Origin: Pseudocolwellia sp048296855
Lineage (GTDB): Bacteria > Pseudomonadota > Gammaproteobacteria > Enterobacterales > Alteromonadaceae
Assembly: GCA_048296855.1 (NCBI GenBank)
Contig: CP182631.1
Reading direction: 5' to 3' (one strand)
Length of the DNA stretch: 64,000 nt
Made by a program: the position numbers and the translations under genes. The stretch's first letter is position 1. Every line of letters begins with the position of its first letter. The notes beneath the pieces are model-generated. The model searched no databases and was not told the DNA's origin. It saw nothing but the letters and a program-made list of their open reading frames with translations. Positions 46,470-56,192 of this stretch are shown piece after piece.

Positions 46470-46967
46470 TTATAACTTTCTACCTAATCGCTTTTCTATT
46501 TGTTTTTTTTCCCATTCAGGGCTGAAAAAATTGAATACTTCAAATACAGAAAGCCCGTGTGAAACAATACCAATACCCCAGAAAATAGCGGTCCATATAA
46601 ACCATATATGATTTGGGTTTGTAAACATATTCACTAAAAACAATCCCACGATTACACATACATAGGTAACTAAATGGGAGTAAAAGTCTTTAATATCTTT
46701 TACATGTTTAATGGCGCTTTCTTCTTCGTGTGAAATTGACGCATGGCCTGCTGCTGATTGTGGTTGAGCTGTATCGTTGTTCATATCGTTCTCCTGTGTT
46801 AAATCAGTTATCTCTACTTCAAAAACAGCAGCTAAAGACTTTAAAGATTCAACACTGGCATTTTGACCTCGTTCAATTCTCTGAATGGTGCGAATACTTA
46901 ACCCGCTAAATTCAGATAATTGCTCTTGAGACCAGCCTTGTTGTAACCTTAATTTTCTAACTATCAT
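46470..46967 (-). CDS. HTH (XRE) regulator with 2TM domain
   Basis: A 165-residue protein. AAGGAA precedes ATG at 46967; the open frame extends upstream to 47147 without family support. An XRE-type helix-turn-helix occupies 1-57 (LRLQQGWSQEQLSEFSGLSIRTIQRIERGQ). A C-terminal 2TM domain (about 80-160) has two membrane helices and the final SPEWEKKQIEKRLG. It is a membrane-tethered putative transcription factor; its target is unknown. Confidence 0.85.
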   Translation of the reverse strand: MIVRKLRLQQGWSQEQLSEFSGLSIRTIQRIERGQNASVESLKSLAAVFEVEITDLTQENDMNNDTAQPQSAAGHASISHEEESAIKHVKDIKDFYSHLVTYVCVIVGLFLVNMFTNPNHIWFIWTAIFWGIGIVSHGLSVFEVFNFFSPEWEKKQIEKRLGRKL

Positions 46968-47202
46968 TATTTCTTCCTTAGCTGTTATCTGTTTCGTAGT
47001 TTGACTGATAAATGATGCTTTGCACCACGTCACTAACACGTCAGACATATGACAATACTTTAATATCAATAAGTTACCATTTATCTGTGGCAGGTTAAAG
47101 TCATGTTTATTATTGTAAGTATTAAACAAACCATATAACTTTTTCAATATGTTGCATGTATATTGGTTTGCAAAAAGGATATTTTATGAAGTAAGTGTGA
47201 CT

Positions 47203-47829
47203 TTATTGTTGGTATAAATAAACCACAATTAAATGTGTGCCTGTTAGGCTCGCGAAGATATTGTTTTGAGTTTGGCAGGCCGGCTGTATTTTTAATAAGT
47301 GATCCGCAGGTAATTTAATTACTTCTTTTGTATCACTAATGATCAACTCAGCATCACGATATAAGCTGTAAACAAAACATAAATCGGCTTGTTCTAGCGG
47401 ATAATTAACTAGTTTATGTTCAGCTATTACGTTGGTATTAAAACCTTCTGTACGGGTAATAACATTAAAATCGGTAATGTCGCCTGAATGTAAATTACCT
47501 ACAGTTTTATCGTCACCGTTAAAGGTAGCCATATCGAGTAGGTTATTTAGCTTATCTATTTTACTGTCGTTGTGCTGTAGGTTAATACCGTTACCGTCAA
47601 TTAAAATTAGGTGACGGGTATAGCCAGCAAAGTTTGAAAATACGCCATCTTCAATCACACTGGCTATACTTAAACACCAATCAAAATCATCTAATGTTCC
47701 CCCTACATTTATCGCCAGTTCAGTGGTTTCACCTAAGCCGTTTTTCCACGGAACTGTTTTAAATTGTTTAGGGGGAATAATTTCTATCACATGTTTCTCA
47801 GTAAACTCATTAGATAATGTGTTTAGCAT
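47203..47829 (-). CDS. HutD/Ves family cupin protein
   Basis: A 208-residue protein from the Met at 47829; an upstream Met at 47883 is possible. HutD features are FKTVPWKNGLGETTELAI (about 22-39), DFDWCLSIASV and FSNFAGYTRHLILIDG. HutD proteins are linked to histidine use or its control, but no hut genes are here. The start overlaps the end of fghA by 20 bases, so it is coupled to formaldehyde detoxification genes. Confidence 0.82.
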   Translation of the reverse strand: MLNTLSNEFTEKHVIEIIPPKQFKTVPWKNGLGETTELAINVGGTLDDFDWCLSIASVIEDGVFSNFAGYTRHLILIDGNGINLQHNDSKIDKLNNLLDMATFNGDDKTVGNLHSGDITDFNVITRTEGFNTNVIAEHKLVNYPLEQADLCFVYSLYRDAELIISDTKEVIKLPADHLLKIQPACQTQNNIFASLTGTHLIVVYLYQQ

Positions 47830-48676
47830 GAAAACGTAAATGGTTTTCAATAAAGCTGGCGATAAAAAAGTAGCTGTGATCATAGCCCTCATGCTGATTT
47901 AGCGTCAGGTCGTAGTTAACACTTTTCGCTGCTGCTAATAAGTTTTCAGGTTTAAGCTGTTCTACTAAAAAATTATCAGCTAAGCCTTGTTCAACTAACA
48001 TGGGTAAGTGTTGTGCAGATTTTTTGATGAGTTCACATGTGTCGTATTCTCGCCAAGCTTCTACATTGTCACCTAAGTATGCTGTTAATGCTTTTTGACC
48101 CCAAGGGCAGTTAATAGGATTAACAATAGGGCTAAAAGCAGATACCGACGAATAGCGTGATGGGTTTTTAAGTGCAATAGTTAATGCGCCATGGCCGCCC
48201 ATTGAATGTCCGCTAATGGATCGTTGTTGTGAAACAGGAAAATTAGCTTCAATTAAACCAGGTAACTCGTTTACCACGTAATCATACATTTGGTAATGAT
48301 CCGCCCAAGGTGCTTGAGTTGCATTTACATAAAAACCAGCACCTTGTCCTAAGTCGTAACCTTCATCATTGGCGACATCTTCACCACGCGGGCTAGTGTC
48401 CGGACATACAATCGCCATGCCTAATTCAGCGGCAATACGCTGCGCTCCGGCTTTTTGTACAAAGTTTTCATCAGTACAGGTTAAGCCTGAAAGCCAGTAT
48501 AAAACAGGAACTTTATTAGTTTCGCTGGCTTGGGGTGGCAAGTAAATAGCAAATTGCATAACACAGTTTGTGCTACTTGATTGATGAGTAAACTGCTGTT
48601 GTTTACCTTCAAAAATTTTAGTTTCGCTCGTTTTTGTTAAAGTAGAGTCAGTTAACATAATATTATTTTCAGCCAT
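47810..48676 (-). CDS. fghA: S-formylglutathione hydrolase
   Basis: A 288-residue serine hydrolase that releases formate and glutathione from S-formylglutathione, the second step of formaldehyde detoxification. GHSMGGHGAL near 145 carries the nucleophile Ser; an Asp and His (GLADNF, HEGYDHSYFF) complete the triad. The start at 48676 lies one base after the frmA stop codon. The extension to 48691 overlaps frmA and is less likely. Confidence 0.93.
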   Translation of the reverse strand: MAENNIMLTDSTLTKTSETKIFEGKQQQFTHQSSSTNCVMQFAIYLPPQASETNKVPVLYWLSGLTCTDENFVQKAGAQRIAAELGMAIVCPDTSPRGEDVANDEGYDLGQGAGFYVNATQAPWADHYQMYDYVVNELPGLIEANFPVSQQRSISGHSMGGHGALTIALKNPSRYSSVSAFSPIVNPINCPWGQKALTAYLGDNVEAWREYDTCELIKKSAQHLPMLVEQGLADNFLVEQLKPENLLAAAKSVNYDLTLNQHEGYDHSYFFIASFIENHLRFHAKHII

Positions 48677-48677
48677 T

Positions 48678-49811
48678 TTATTTATGATCAAAGTGAATTA
48701 CGCTGCGAATACTCTTACCTTCATGCATTAAATCAAAAGCATCGTTAATGCCTTCAAGAGACATAGTATGAGTAATAAAGTCGTCTAACTTAAATTCGCC
48801 CGCTAAGTAACGCTCTACATATTCAGGTAACTCAGTGCGGCCTTTAACCCCACCAAATGCTGTACCACGCCATACTCGACCAGTTACTAATTGGAAAGGA
48901 CGTGTTGAAATTTCTTTACCTGCCCCCGCTACACCAATAATAACCGACTCGCCCCAACCTTTATGGCAACACTCAAGAGCTGAGCGCATAATGTCAACGT
49001 TACCAATACATTCAAACGAGTAATCTACGCCGCCATCGGTTAATTCTACGATAACGTCTTGGATCGGTTTGTCGTGATCTTTCGGATTAATACAATCCGT
49101 TGCGCCTAATTTCTTAGCAAGTTCAAATTTGCTTTCGTTAATGTCTATAACAATAATGCGTGAAGCTTTTGCCATGGTTGCGCCAATAACGGCTGAAAGG
49201 CCAATACCACCTAAACCGAAAATAGCAACCGTATCGCCTTCTTCAACTTTAGCGGTATTCATTACTGCGCCCATACCTGTAGTAACACCACAACCTAATA
49301 AACACACTTCTTCAAGTGGTGCTTTAGGATTTACTTTAGCGAGTGATATTTCAGGTAAAACGGTGTACTCAGAAAACGTTGAACAACCCATGTAATGATA
49401 AATAGGTTGGCCGTCTTTATAAAAGCGTGTAGTGCCGTCAGGCATTAAACCTTTACCTTGCGTTTCACGTATTTGCTGACACAAATTAGTTTTACCCGAC
49501 AAACAGAATTTACACTCACGACATTCAGGTGTGTAAAGTGGAATAACGTGATCGCCAACCGCAACGCTAGTTACGCCTTCACCAACTTGTTCAACAATAC
49601 CACCGCCTTCATGACCTAAAATAGCAGGAAAAATGCCTTCTGGATCTTCTCCCGAGAGGGTAAATGCGTCGGTATGACAAACACCCGAAGCAATAATTTT
49701 AACTAATACTTCGCCTTTTCGTGGCAGCATTACATCAACTTCTTCAATACTTAAAGGTTGATTAGGGCCCCATGCTATGGCGGCTTTTGATTTAATAAAT
49801 TGGTCTGTCAT
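48678..49811 (-). CDS. frmA: S-(hydroxymethyl)glutathione dehydrogenase (class III ADH)
   Basis: A 377-residue zinc enzyme that oxidises the formaldehyde-glutathione adduct with NAD. Catalytic zinc residues are in SGVCHTDAF and LGHEGGG; the structural zinc uses four Cys in CRECKFCLSGKTNLC. The NAD fold is GLGGIGLSAV. It overlaps the M1 peptidase gene by 20 bases and is followed directly by fghA. Gor in this window can regenerate glutathione. Confidence 0.95.
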   Translation of the reverse strand: MTDQFIKSKAAIAWGPNQPLSIEEVDVMLPRKGEVLVKIIASGVCHTDAFTLSGEDPEGIFPAILGHEGGGIVEQVGEGVTSVAVGDHVIPLYTPECRECKFCLSGKTNLCQQIRETQGKGLMPDGTTRFYKDGQPIYHYMGCSTFSEYTVLPEISLAKVNPKAPLEEVCLLGCGVTTGMGAVMNTAKVEEGDTVAIFGLGGIGLSAVIGATMAKASRIIVIDINESKFELAKKLGATDCINPKDHDKPIQDVIVELTDGGVDYSFECIGNVDIMRSALECCHKGWGESVIIGVAGAGKEISTRPFQLVTGRVWRGTAFGGVKGRTELPEYVERYLAGEFKLDDFITHTMSLEGINDAFDLMHEGKSIRSVIHFDHK

Positions 49812-51501
49812 GATTAATACCTTTAATCTGCTTATTACCTAATATATTTAATGTATTCACATAAAAATTAGGGTCTATGGTAATTGATGGATCTGCTGTT
49901 GTTAATTCAATTTCAGCCCACTCAGATGTAGGCGTGATCCATTTTTCTTTATTATTAATAAATATTTTAACAGGCATATTAAAATCTTTAACGGTATTAC
50001 TCCATTTTATTTTTAATATTTTATCTTTAACAAAAAACTCAAAGGTAGGAATTCGTACATCTCTTAAGTATTGGTTAAATACTTTAGAAAAATCTAGGCC
50101 AGTATGCTCATTAATATAATGTTCTACTTGTTGAGTAGTCACCGTTTTATGGAAAAATTCTTTATTCAAACCGCGTAATAGATTACGCCAAGTGGTATCG
50201 TTATTCACGATTTGTCTTATGGTATGTAACATATTGGCACCTTTGTCGTACATATCGCTTGAACCTTCTTGATGAACATTATACTTGCCAATAATTGGGC
50301 TCGTATTTTGAATATTCAACCGTTGGCCTCTAACATATTCAAAGGCTTTTTCTTTGCCAAAATGATATTCAACAAATAGGTTTTCTGAGTAGCTCGTAAA
50401 GCTTTCATGTATCCACATGTCGGCAATATCAACACTGGTTATATTATTGGCAAACCATTCGTGTCCTGTTTCATGCACAATAATAAAATCAAACAGTAAG
50501 CCAACACCTGTTTGACTACGGTCTGAACCTAAATAACCGTTTTTATAGCCATTGCCATAAGTCACAGAACTTTGATGTTCCATACCTAAATAGGGCGCTT
50601 CAACTAGCTTGTAGCTATCTTCATAAAAAGGATAAGGACCAAACCAATATTCGAGTGCTTCAATGGTGCGTTTAGCTTCTGCAAATTGCTTTTTGGCCTT
50701 GGTTAAATTATCGCGTAAAACATAATAATTCATATCAAGTTTGCCGTTTTCGCCTTGGTAAACTTCATTAAAATTAACGTAATCGCCAATGTTAATATTT
50801 ACGCCATAATTATTTATTGGATTAGTTACTTTCCAGTGATAAGTTTTCGTTTTAGCGGTTTTGTTATGTTCAATTTTAATTAATCGACCGTTAGATACAT
50901 CAAACAAATGCTCAGGCACTTCAACACTTATTAATACGCCGTTATCAGGTTCGTCGTAGGCATGGTCTTTATTAGGCCACCAAATACTAGCACCTAAACC
51001 TTGGCAAGATGAAGCAATAAAATCGATATCGTTTTCGTCTTTATTCCACGTAATACCTCCATCCCAAGGTGCTTTTACCGCTTCTTTTGGAATACCTGAA
51101 AAATGCATCACTACTGCATATTCTTTACCTATTTCGGCATTAGGCTGAGTATTAATAAAATACGAATAACCTTGTTGAGTAAATTTTAAAGCTTGGCCAT
51201 TTTGTGTGACTTTTTCTAATATCAAAGGTTGCTGAAGTTCTATTTGCAGAGGTTTTTGTTGGCTTAATACACGATACTTCATGGTGTTAGTGCCTGAAAT
51301 AGATTTACTTGCAGGATCAACGTTAATATCAAGATGGTAATGAGTTAAATCCCACCACGCGCGTTCTGGTGTAATAGAACCACGTAAAATATCTTGTTGC
51401 GAAACTTCATCGGCAGCAGAAAAAAGTTGTTTGGCAAAAGCTTGTGGTGCAAAGCATAAAATAAAAATGAGCAGCGAGCTAAATAGAGTAGTTATTGTCA
51501 T
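49792..51501 (-). CDS. M1 family zinc aminopeptidase, secreted
   Basis: A 569-residue exported protein with a signal peptide (LLIFILCFAPQAFA). The M1 zinc motif HETGHEWFANN is near 343, and the catalytic Glu downstream lies in IHESFTSYSEN. The GAMEN exopeptidase region is GMEHQS near 305. It lacks the large C-terminal domain of PepN, so it is a compact M1 enzyme for periplasmic or external peptides. The 20-base overlap with frmA suggests one operon, with no evident functional tie. Confidence 0.9.
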   Translation of the reverse strand: MTITTLFSSLLIFILCFAPQAFAKQLFSAADEVSQQDILRGSITPERAWWDLTHYHLDINVDPASKSISGTNTMKYRVLSQQKPLQIELQQPLILEKVTQNGQALKFTQQGYSYFINTQPNAEIGKEYAVVMHFSGIPKEAVKAPWDGGITWNKDENDIDFIASSCQGLGASIWWPNKDHAYDEPDNGVLISVEVPEHLFDVSNGRLIKIEHNKTAKTKTYHWKVTNPINNYGVNINIGDYVNFNEVYQGENGKLDMNYYVLRDNLTKAKKQFAEAKRTIEALEYWFGPYPFYEDSYKLVEAPYLGMEHQSSVTYGNGYKNGYLGSDRSQTGVGLLFDFIIVHETGHEWFANNITSVDIADMWIHESFTSYSENLFVEYHFGKEKAFEYVRGQRLNIQNTSPIIGKYNVHQEGSSDMYDKGANMLHTIRQIVNNDTTWRNLLRGLNKEFFHKTVTTQQVEHYINEHTGLDFSKVFNQYLRDVRIPTFEFFVKDKILKIKWSNTVKDFNMPVKIFINNKEKWITPTSEWAEIELTTADPSITIDPNFYVNTLNILGNKQIKGINHDRPIY

Positions 51502-51646
51502 AGTTGTTACATATCAGTTGTTATCCTTTCAAGATAATATCAACGATATTGGGCATTACAACACCATAACCGTTGAAATAACATTTGCGTGCGCTTAAGT
51601 GTTCACGTTAGAATCATGCTACGTTTAGCTTAGGCTAACGTAGAAA

Positions 51647-51730
51647 ACTTGTCGGAGTGCCAAAGGGCTGAGATCGCGAAAGCGGGAACCGTAGAACCTG
51701 ATTAGATTAACATCTGCGAAGGGAACAAGT
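51647..51730 (+). ncRNA. TPP riboswitch (THI element)
   Basis: The conserved cores GGGCTGAGATCG and GAACCTGATTAGATTAACATCTGCG... are present in the THI order, and ACTTGT (51647-51652) pairs with ACAAGT (51725-51730) as the closing stem. It lies 109 bases before thiC. CGAGT and ACTCG at 51739-51767, followed by TTT, could be the expression platform. Thiamine pyrophosphate should lower expression of the thi genes. Confidence 0.92.
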
Positions 51731-51838
51731 ACAAACATCGAGTATCTATTGCTTGGTGTTTCACTCGTTTATACCAAAAATATACCCAATACAGCTCCGC
51801 CTATTTTTTATTGATTATAATTAAATAAGGTGAGAGAA

Positions 51839-53815
51839 ATGACAACAGAAAACAAACCACAAACCAGACGCGAAAAACGTGAAGCTGCTGAAGCTTTTCT
51901 AAAAAACGTGTCAGATCAATCGTTTCCTAATTCAAAAAAAGTGTATGTGCAAGGCAAAATTCACGATATCAAAGTGGGTATGCGTGAAATTACCTTAACA
52001 GACACTTTATTGCCTGGTAGCGCAAAAGATAATCCTCAGTACGAAAAAAATGCGCCACTATGTGTTTACGATACCTCAGGTTTTTATACGGACGAAAACG
52101 TAGAAATTGATGTACACAAAGGTATTCCGCGTTTACGTGAAAGCTGGATTGAAGGCCGTAACGATGTTGAAGTACTTGATTCAAAAACATCGGTTTATAC
52201 TCAGCAACGTTTAGCTGATGAAGGTTTAGACCACCTACGTTTTGAACATTTACCTAAAGTACTACGTGCTAAAAAAGGTAAAAACGTTTCGCAAATGCAT
52301 TACGCCAAACAAGGTATTATTACGCCAGAAATGGAGTATATCGCCATTCGTGAAAACCTTAAGCGTGAAGAAGTTAAAGACGAAATGTTACTGCAACAGC
52401 ACAAAGGTCAGTCTTTTGGTGCGAGCATTCCTGAGCAAATTACCCCTGAATTTGTACGTGATGAAGTGGCTCGTGGTCGCGCAATTATTCCTGTAAATAT
52501 TAACCACCCTGAATGTGAGCCTATGATTATTGGTCGTAACTTTTTAATTAAAGTAAACGCCAACATTGGTAACTCAGCGGTAACTTCTTCCATTGAAGAG
52601 GAAGTTGAAAAGCTGGTTTGGTCAGCTAAATGGGGCGCTGACACCGTAATGGATTTATCAACAGGGCGTAACATTCATGAAACTCGTGAGTGGATTTTAC
52701 GTAACTCGCCAGTACCAATTGGCACCGTACCTATTTACCAAGCGTTAGAAAAAGTAAACGGTGTAGCTGAAGACTTAACGTGGGAAATTTTCCGCGATAC
52801 CTTAATTGAACAAGCTGAGCAGGGTGTTGATTACTTTACGATTCATGCCGGCGTATTATTACGTTACGTACCTATGACGGCTAAACGTGTAACAGGTATT
52901 GTTTCGCGCGGTGGCTCTATCATGGCTAAATGGTGTTTAGCGCATCATAAAGAAAACTTTTTATACACTCACTTTGAAGACATTTGTGAAATTTTAAAAC
53001 AGTACGATGTGTCATTCTCATTAGGTGATGGTTTACGTCCCGGTTCGGTGGCAGACGCTAACGACGAAGCACAATTTGCTGAACTACATACGCTAGGCGA
53101 ATTAACTAAAATCGCTTGGAAGCATGATGTTCAAACCATTATTGAAGGTCCAGGTCACGTGCCATTGCACATGATTAAAGCTAACATGGAAGAGCAACTT
53201 GAACACTGTGGCGAAGCGCCATTTTATACCTTAGGCCCATTAACGACTGACATTGCACCGGGTTACGACCACATTACTTCTGGTATTGGTGCGGCTAACA
53301 TTGGTTGGTATGGCTGTGCCATGCTGTGTTATGTAACACCTAAAGAGCATTTAGGTTTACCCAATAAAGACGATGTAAAAGAAGGCTTAATTACTTACAA
53401 AATAGCGGCTCATGCTGGCGATTTAGCGAAAGGTCATCCGGGTGCTCAAATTCGTGATAATGCGATGAGTAAAGCGCGTTTTGAATTCCGTTGGTACGAT
53501 CAATTCAATATAGGTTTAGATCCTGAAACAGCTAAGTCTTACCACGATGAAACCTTACCGCAAGAATCAGGAAAAGTAGCTCACTTTTGTTCAATGTGTG
53601 GCCCTAAATTCTGTTCAATGAAAATATCTCAAGAAGTGCGTGATTACGCCGCTGATTTAGAGTCAGGTCAAAAGATTGAAATTCAATTATTAGATGAAAT
53701 GATTGTATTAGACGCATCTGCAGCAGCCCAATCTGAAGTAGAAAAGGGCATGGCAGAAAAATCAGCTGAATTTAAAGCCACAGGTAGTGAAATTTACCAC
53801 CCTGCAAAAGCGTAA
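51839..53815 (+). CDS. thiC: Phosphomethylpyrimidine synthase ThiC
   Basis: A 658-residue radical-SAM enzyme that converts aminoimidazole ribotide to the HMP-phosphate part of thiamine. The iron-sulfur cluster motif CSMCGPKFCS (CxxCxxxxC) lies near 590. Other family blocks are MDLSTGRNIHETREWILRNSPVPIGTVPIYQALEK (about 276-310) and EGPGHVPLHMI. ATG 51839 follows AAGGTGAG; GTG 51830 is the frame's earlier start. First gene of the thi operon. Confidence 0.97.
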   Translation: MTTENKPQTRREKREAAEAFLKNVSDQSFPNSKKVYVQGKIHDIKVGMREITLTDTLLPGSAKDNPQYEKNAPLCVYDTSGFYTDENVEIDVHKGIPRLRESWIEGRNDVEVLDSKTSVYTQQRLADEGLDHLRFEHLPKVLRAKKGKNVSQMHYAKQGIITPEMEYIAIRENLKREEVKDEMLLQQHKGQSFGASIPEQITPEFVRDEVARGRAIIPVNINHPECEPMIIGRNFLIKVNANIGNSAVTSSIEEEVEKLVWSAKWGADTVMDLSTGRNIHETREWILRNSPVPIGTVPIYQALEKVNGVAEDLTWEIFRDTLIEQAEQGVDYFTIHAGVLLRYVPMTAKRVTGIVSRGGSIMAKWCLAHHKENFLYTHFEDICEILKQYDVSFSLGDGLRPGSVADANDEAQFAELHTLGELTKIAWKHDVQTIIEGPGHVPLHMIKANMEEQLEHCGEAPFYTLGPLTTDIAPGYDHITSGIGAANIGWYGCAMLCYVTPKEHLGLPNKDDVKEGLITYKIAAHAGDLAKGHPGAQIRDNAMSKARFEFRWYDQFNIGLDPETAKSYHDETLPQESGKVAHFCSMCGPKFCSMKISQEVRDYAADLESGQKIEIQLLDEMIVLDASAAAQSEVEKGMAEKSAEFKATGSEIYHPAKA

Positions 53816-53823
53816 TAATTGTT

Positions 53824-55047
53824 GTGAGCATTAATATAGCCATTATTGGCGCTGGCTTAATGGGAAGACTTATAGCCCTGTCGTTAATGCGACAAGGTTA
53901 TAAGCCAACCTTGATAGATAAAGACGACACCAATGCACGTAATAGTGCAGCTTACGCGGCTGCAGGATTACTTACGCCACTAGGCGAAGCTATGCATTGC
54001 GAACCTAATATTGTTGAAATGGGGTTGGAATCTCTCAAGTTGTGGCCAGAGTTTTTAGCCACACTTGACGAGTATACTTTTTTTCAGCATGAAGGGGCTA
54101 TAATGGTCAGCCATACGCAAGATCAAGGTGATTACTTACATGTGGCTCGTTACCTTAAAAACCATTACCCACAATACCCAACACAAGCATTAAATCGACA
54201 ACAGCTTGAATCTCTTGAACCTGAATTAGGTCGTTCGTTTAACCAAGGACTGTATCTTCCACAAGAAGGTCAAATAGGTAATCGAAAGCTGTTAATTGCC
54301 TTAAAAACCCAATTACAACAATCATCCGTGCATTGGTTAAGTGAAACCGAAGTGGTTGATATTGAAAATGTTGAACGGGGTTGCCTGTTAACTTACCGAT
54401 CTGTAAAAACTAAGGATGCTAAAGCAATTACGCAAACATTCGATTTAGTCATTGATTGTCGAGGTACAGGGGCAAAGTCGTTGTCGAGTTCGGCTAGCGG
54501 TAATAATAAAAGTAATTTGAAAGATTTACGTGCAGTACGTGGCGAGCTATTTCAGTTGTTCGCACCTAACGTAAATATTTCTCGACCTATTCGGTTGATG
54601 CATCCACGTTATCAATTGTATATAGCACCTAAAGGCAAAGGGTTTTATGTTGTAGGAGCAACCGAAATTGAAAGCGATGATACTTCTCCAATGACGGTTC
54701 GTTCAGCGATGGAATTACTGAGTGCAGCTTATAGTGTTCATCCGGGGTTTGCAGAAGCCAATATTCGACAGCACGTTAGCCAGTGTCGTCCAGCTTTTAG
54801 TGATAATCAACCTAAAATTATGACCAACCAGCGTCTTATTCAAGTAAATGGCTTATATCGTCATGGTTTTTTAATCGCTCCTGTTGTACTTAAGCAGCTT
54901 GAGTCTTTGATTAGTGTTTTAAAAGAAAGCTATAGCAAGGGTGAAGAACCTAATGAAAGTGAATACTCACATTTTAAGTATTCACATTTATTGCCTATTA
55001 CTTGTAGTGAGCAAAGTCGGGTAAATGAGATAGAGAACATAATCTAA
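53824..55047 (+). CDS. thiO: FAD-dependent glycine oxidase ThiO
   Basis: A 407-residue flavoprotein oxidase of the DAO family. The FAD motif is IIGAGLMGRLIA at the N-terminus, and AAYAAAGLLTPLGEA near 44 is typical of ThiO. It makes iminoglycine from glycine, using oxygen, for the thiazole ring. It replaces ThiH of anaerobic-type pathways. GTG 53824 lies 8 bases after thiC. C-terminal residues beyond about 375 are extra and unlike the family. Confidence 0.87.
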   Translation: MSINIAIIGAGLMGRLIALSLMRQGYKPTLIDKDDTNARNSAAYAAAGLLTPLGEAMHCEPNIVEMGLESLKLWPEFLATLDEYTFFQHEGAIMVSHTQDQGDYLHVARYLKNHYPQYPTQALNRQQLESLEPELGRSFNQGLYLPQEGQIGNRKLLIALKTQLQQSSVHWLSETEVVDIENVERGCLLTYRSVKTKDAKAITQTFDLVIDCRGTGAKSLSSSASGNNKSNLKDLRAVRGELFQLFAPNVNISRPIRLMHPRYQLYIAPKGKGFYVVGATEIESDDTSPMTVRSAMELLSAAYSVHPGFAEANIRQHVSQCRPAFSDNQPKIMTNQRLIQVNGLYRHGFLIAPVVLKQLESLISVLKESYSKGEEPNESEYSHFKYSHLLPITCSEQSRVNEIENII

Positions 55048-55048
55048 G

Positions 55049-55270
55049 ATGAATATTTTTATTAATGGTGACCGATTTACCATCGAAAATAGTGAACACA
55101 GGAACGTTTTTGTTGCTAACGCATTGCAGCAATTTTTAAATGAAGATCAACAACAAACAACTTTTGCCGTAGCGCTGAATAGCGACTTTGTCGGTAGGGG
55201 TGATTATGGCAGAACCCCGCTTAAAGAAGGCGATAGCATTGATGTGCTATTTCCTATTCAAGGTGGATAA
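55049..55270 (+). CDS. thiS: Sulfur carrier protein ThiS
   Basis: A 73-residue beta-grasp protein ending in the obligatory Gly-Gly (VLFPIQGG). The C-terminal glycine is adenylated and thiocarboxylated to donate sulfur to ThiG. The start is one base after the thiO stop codon, and thiG follows after 18 bases. No thiF, which would activate it, is in the window. Confidence 0.93.
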   Translation: MNIFINGDRFTIENSEHRNVFVANALQQFLNEDQQQTTFAVALNSDFVGRGDYGRTPLKEGDSIDVLFPIQGG

Positions 55271-55288
55271 CGCGTTAGGTATTAATTT

Positions 55289-56089
55289 ATGTCATTAACA
55301 ATTTACGGACAAACATTAAATAGTCGGTTACTTATTGGCAGCGCGCTGTATTCGTCGCCTCAAATAATGAAAGACGCCATTTTAGCCAGTGGTTCGCAAG
55401 TGGTTACTTTGTCGTTAAAAAGACAAAATCCAGCAGATAACTCAGGCGTTAAAATTTGGCAATACATACAAGATATTGTTGCCCAAACTAACGGATTTTT
55501 ATTACCGAATACGGCTGGCTGTAAAAGTGCGAAAGAAGCCATAACACTCGCCAAAATGAGTCGAGAAATTTTCGATACTGACTGGATTAAGCTCGAAGTT
55601 ATTGGCGACGATTACAATTTACAGCCAGATCCCATCGAATTATTAAAAGCAACCGAGCAACTGATTGCGGATGGCTTTAAAGTGTTACCCTACTGTACTG
55701 ATGATCTAGTACTTTGCCAAAGGCTGAGTGATTTAGGTTGTGAGGTGGTTATGCCTTGGGCCTCGCCAATAGGAACAGGTAAAGGATTAATGAATCCTTA
55801 TAACCTTGAAACTATACGTTTGCGCTTACCTAATACCACGCTGATTTTAGATGCTGGTATTGGTAAACCGTCTGACGCATGTTTGGCTATGGAAATGGGT
55901 TACGACGGCGTACTACTCAATAGCGCAGTAGCTTTAGCGGATAATCCGGTAGCGATGGCAAAAGCGTTTGCTTTGTCGTTACAGGCAGGGGAGTTGGCCT
56001 ATGTAGGTGGTGTTATGCCAGAGCGACAGACAGCTCACCCATCGACACCGACATTAGATACGCCGTTTTGGCACCAAAATAGCTCATAA
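55289..56089 (+). CDS. thiG: Thiazole synthase ThiG
   Basis: A 266-residue TIM-barrel enzyme that forms the thiazole phosphate from DXP, iminoglycine and ThiS thiocarboxylate. The Schiff-base Lys lies in WIKLEVIGD near 98. Family blocks are NTAGCKSAKEA, MPWASPIGTGKGLMN and DAGIGKPSDACLAMEMGYDGVLLNSAV. Length and order are normal. Confidence 0.96.
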   Translation: MSLTIYGQTLNSRLLIGSALYSSPQIMKDAILASGSQVVTLSLKRQNPADNSGVKIWQYIQDIVAQTNGFLLPNTAGCKSAKEAITLAKMSREIFDTDWIKLEVIGDDYNLQPDPIELLKATEQLIADGFKVLPYCTDDLVLCQRLSDLGCEVVMPWASPIGTGKGLMNPYNLETIRLRLPNTTLILDAGIGKPSDACLAMEMGYDGVLLNSAVALADNPVAMAKAFALSLQAGELAYVGGVMPERQTAHPSTPTLDTPFWHQNSS

Positions 56090-56192
56090 ATACTGCGATA
56101 ATTGACTATTTTGTTGGCTCACTACTTGCTGTATCAATTAATTAGAGTGATATTTTTTATTATAAACATTAAATAATTTGAGAGTTGAATAT

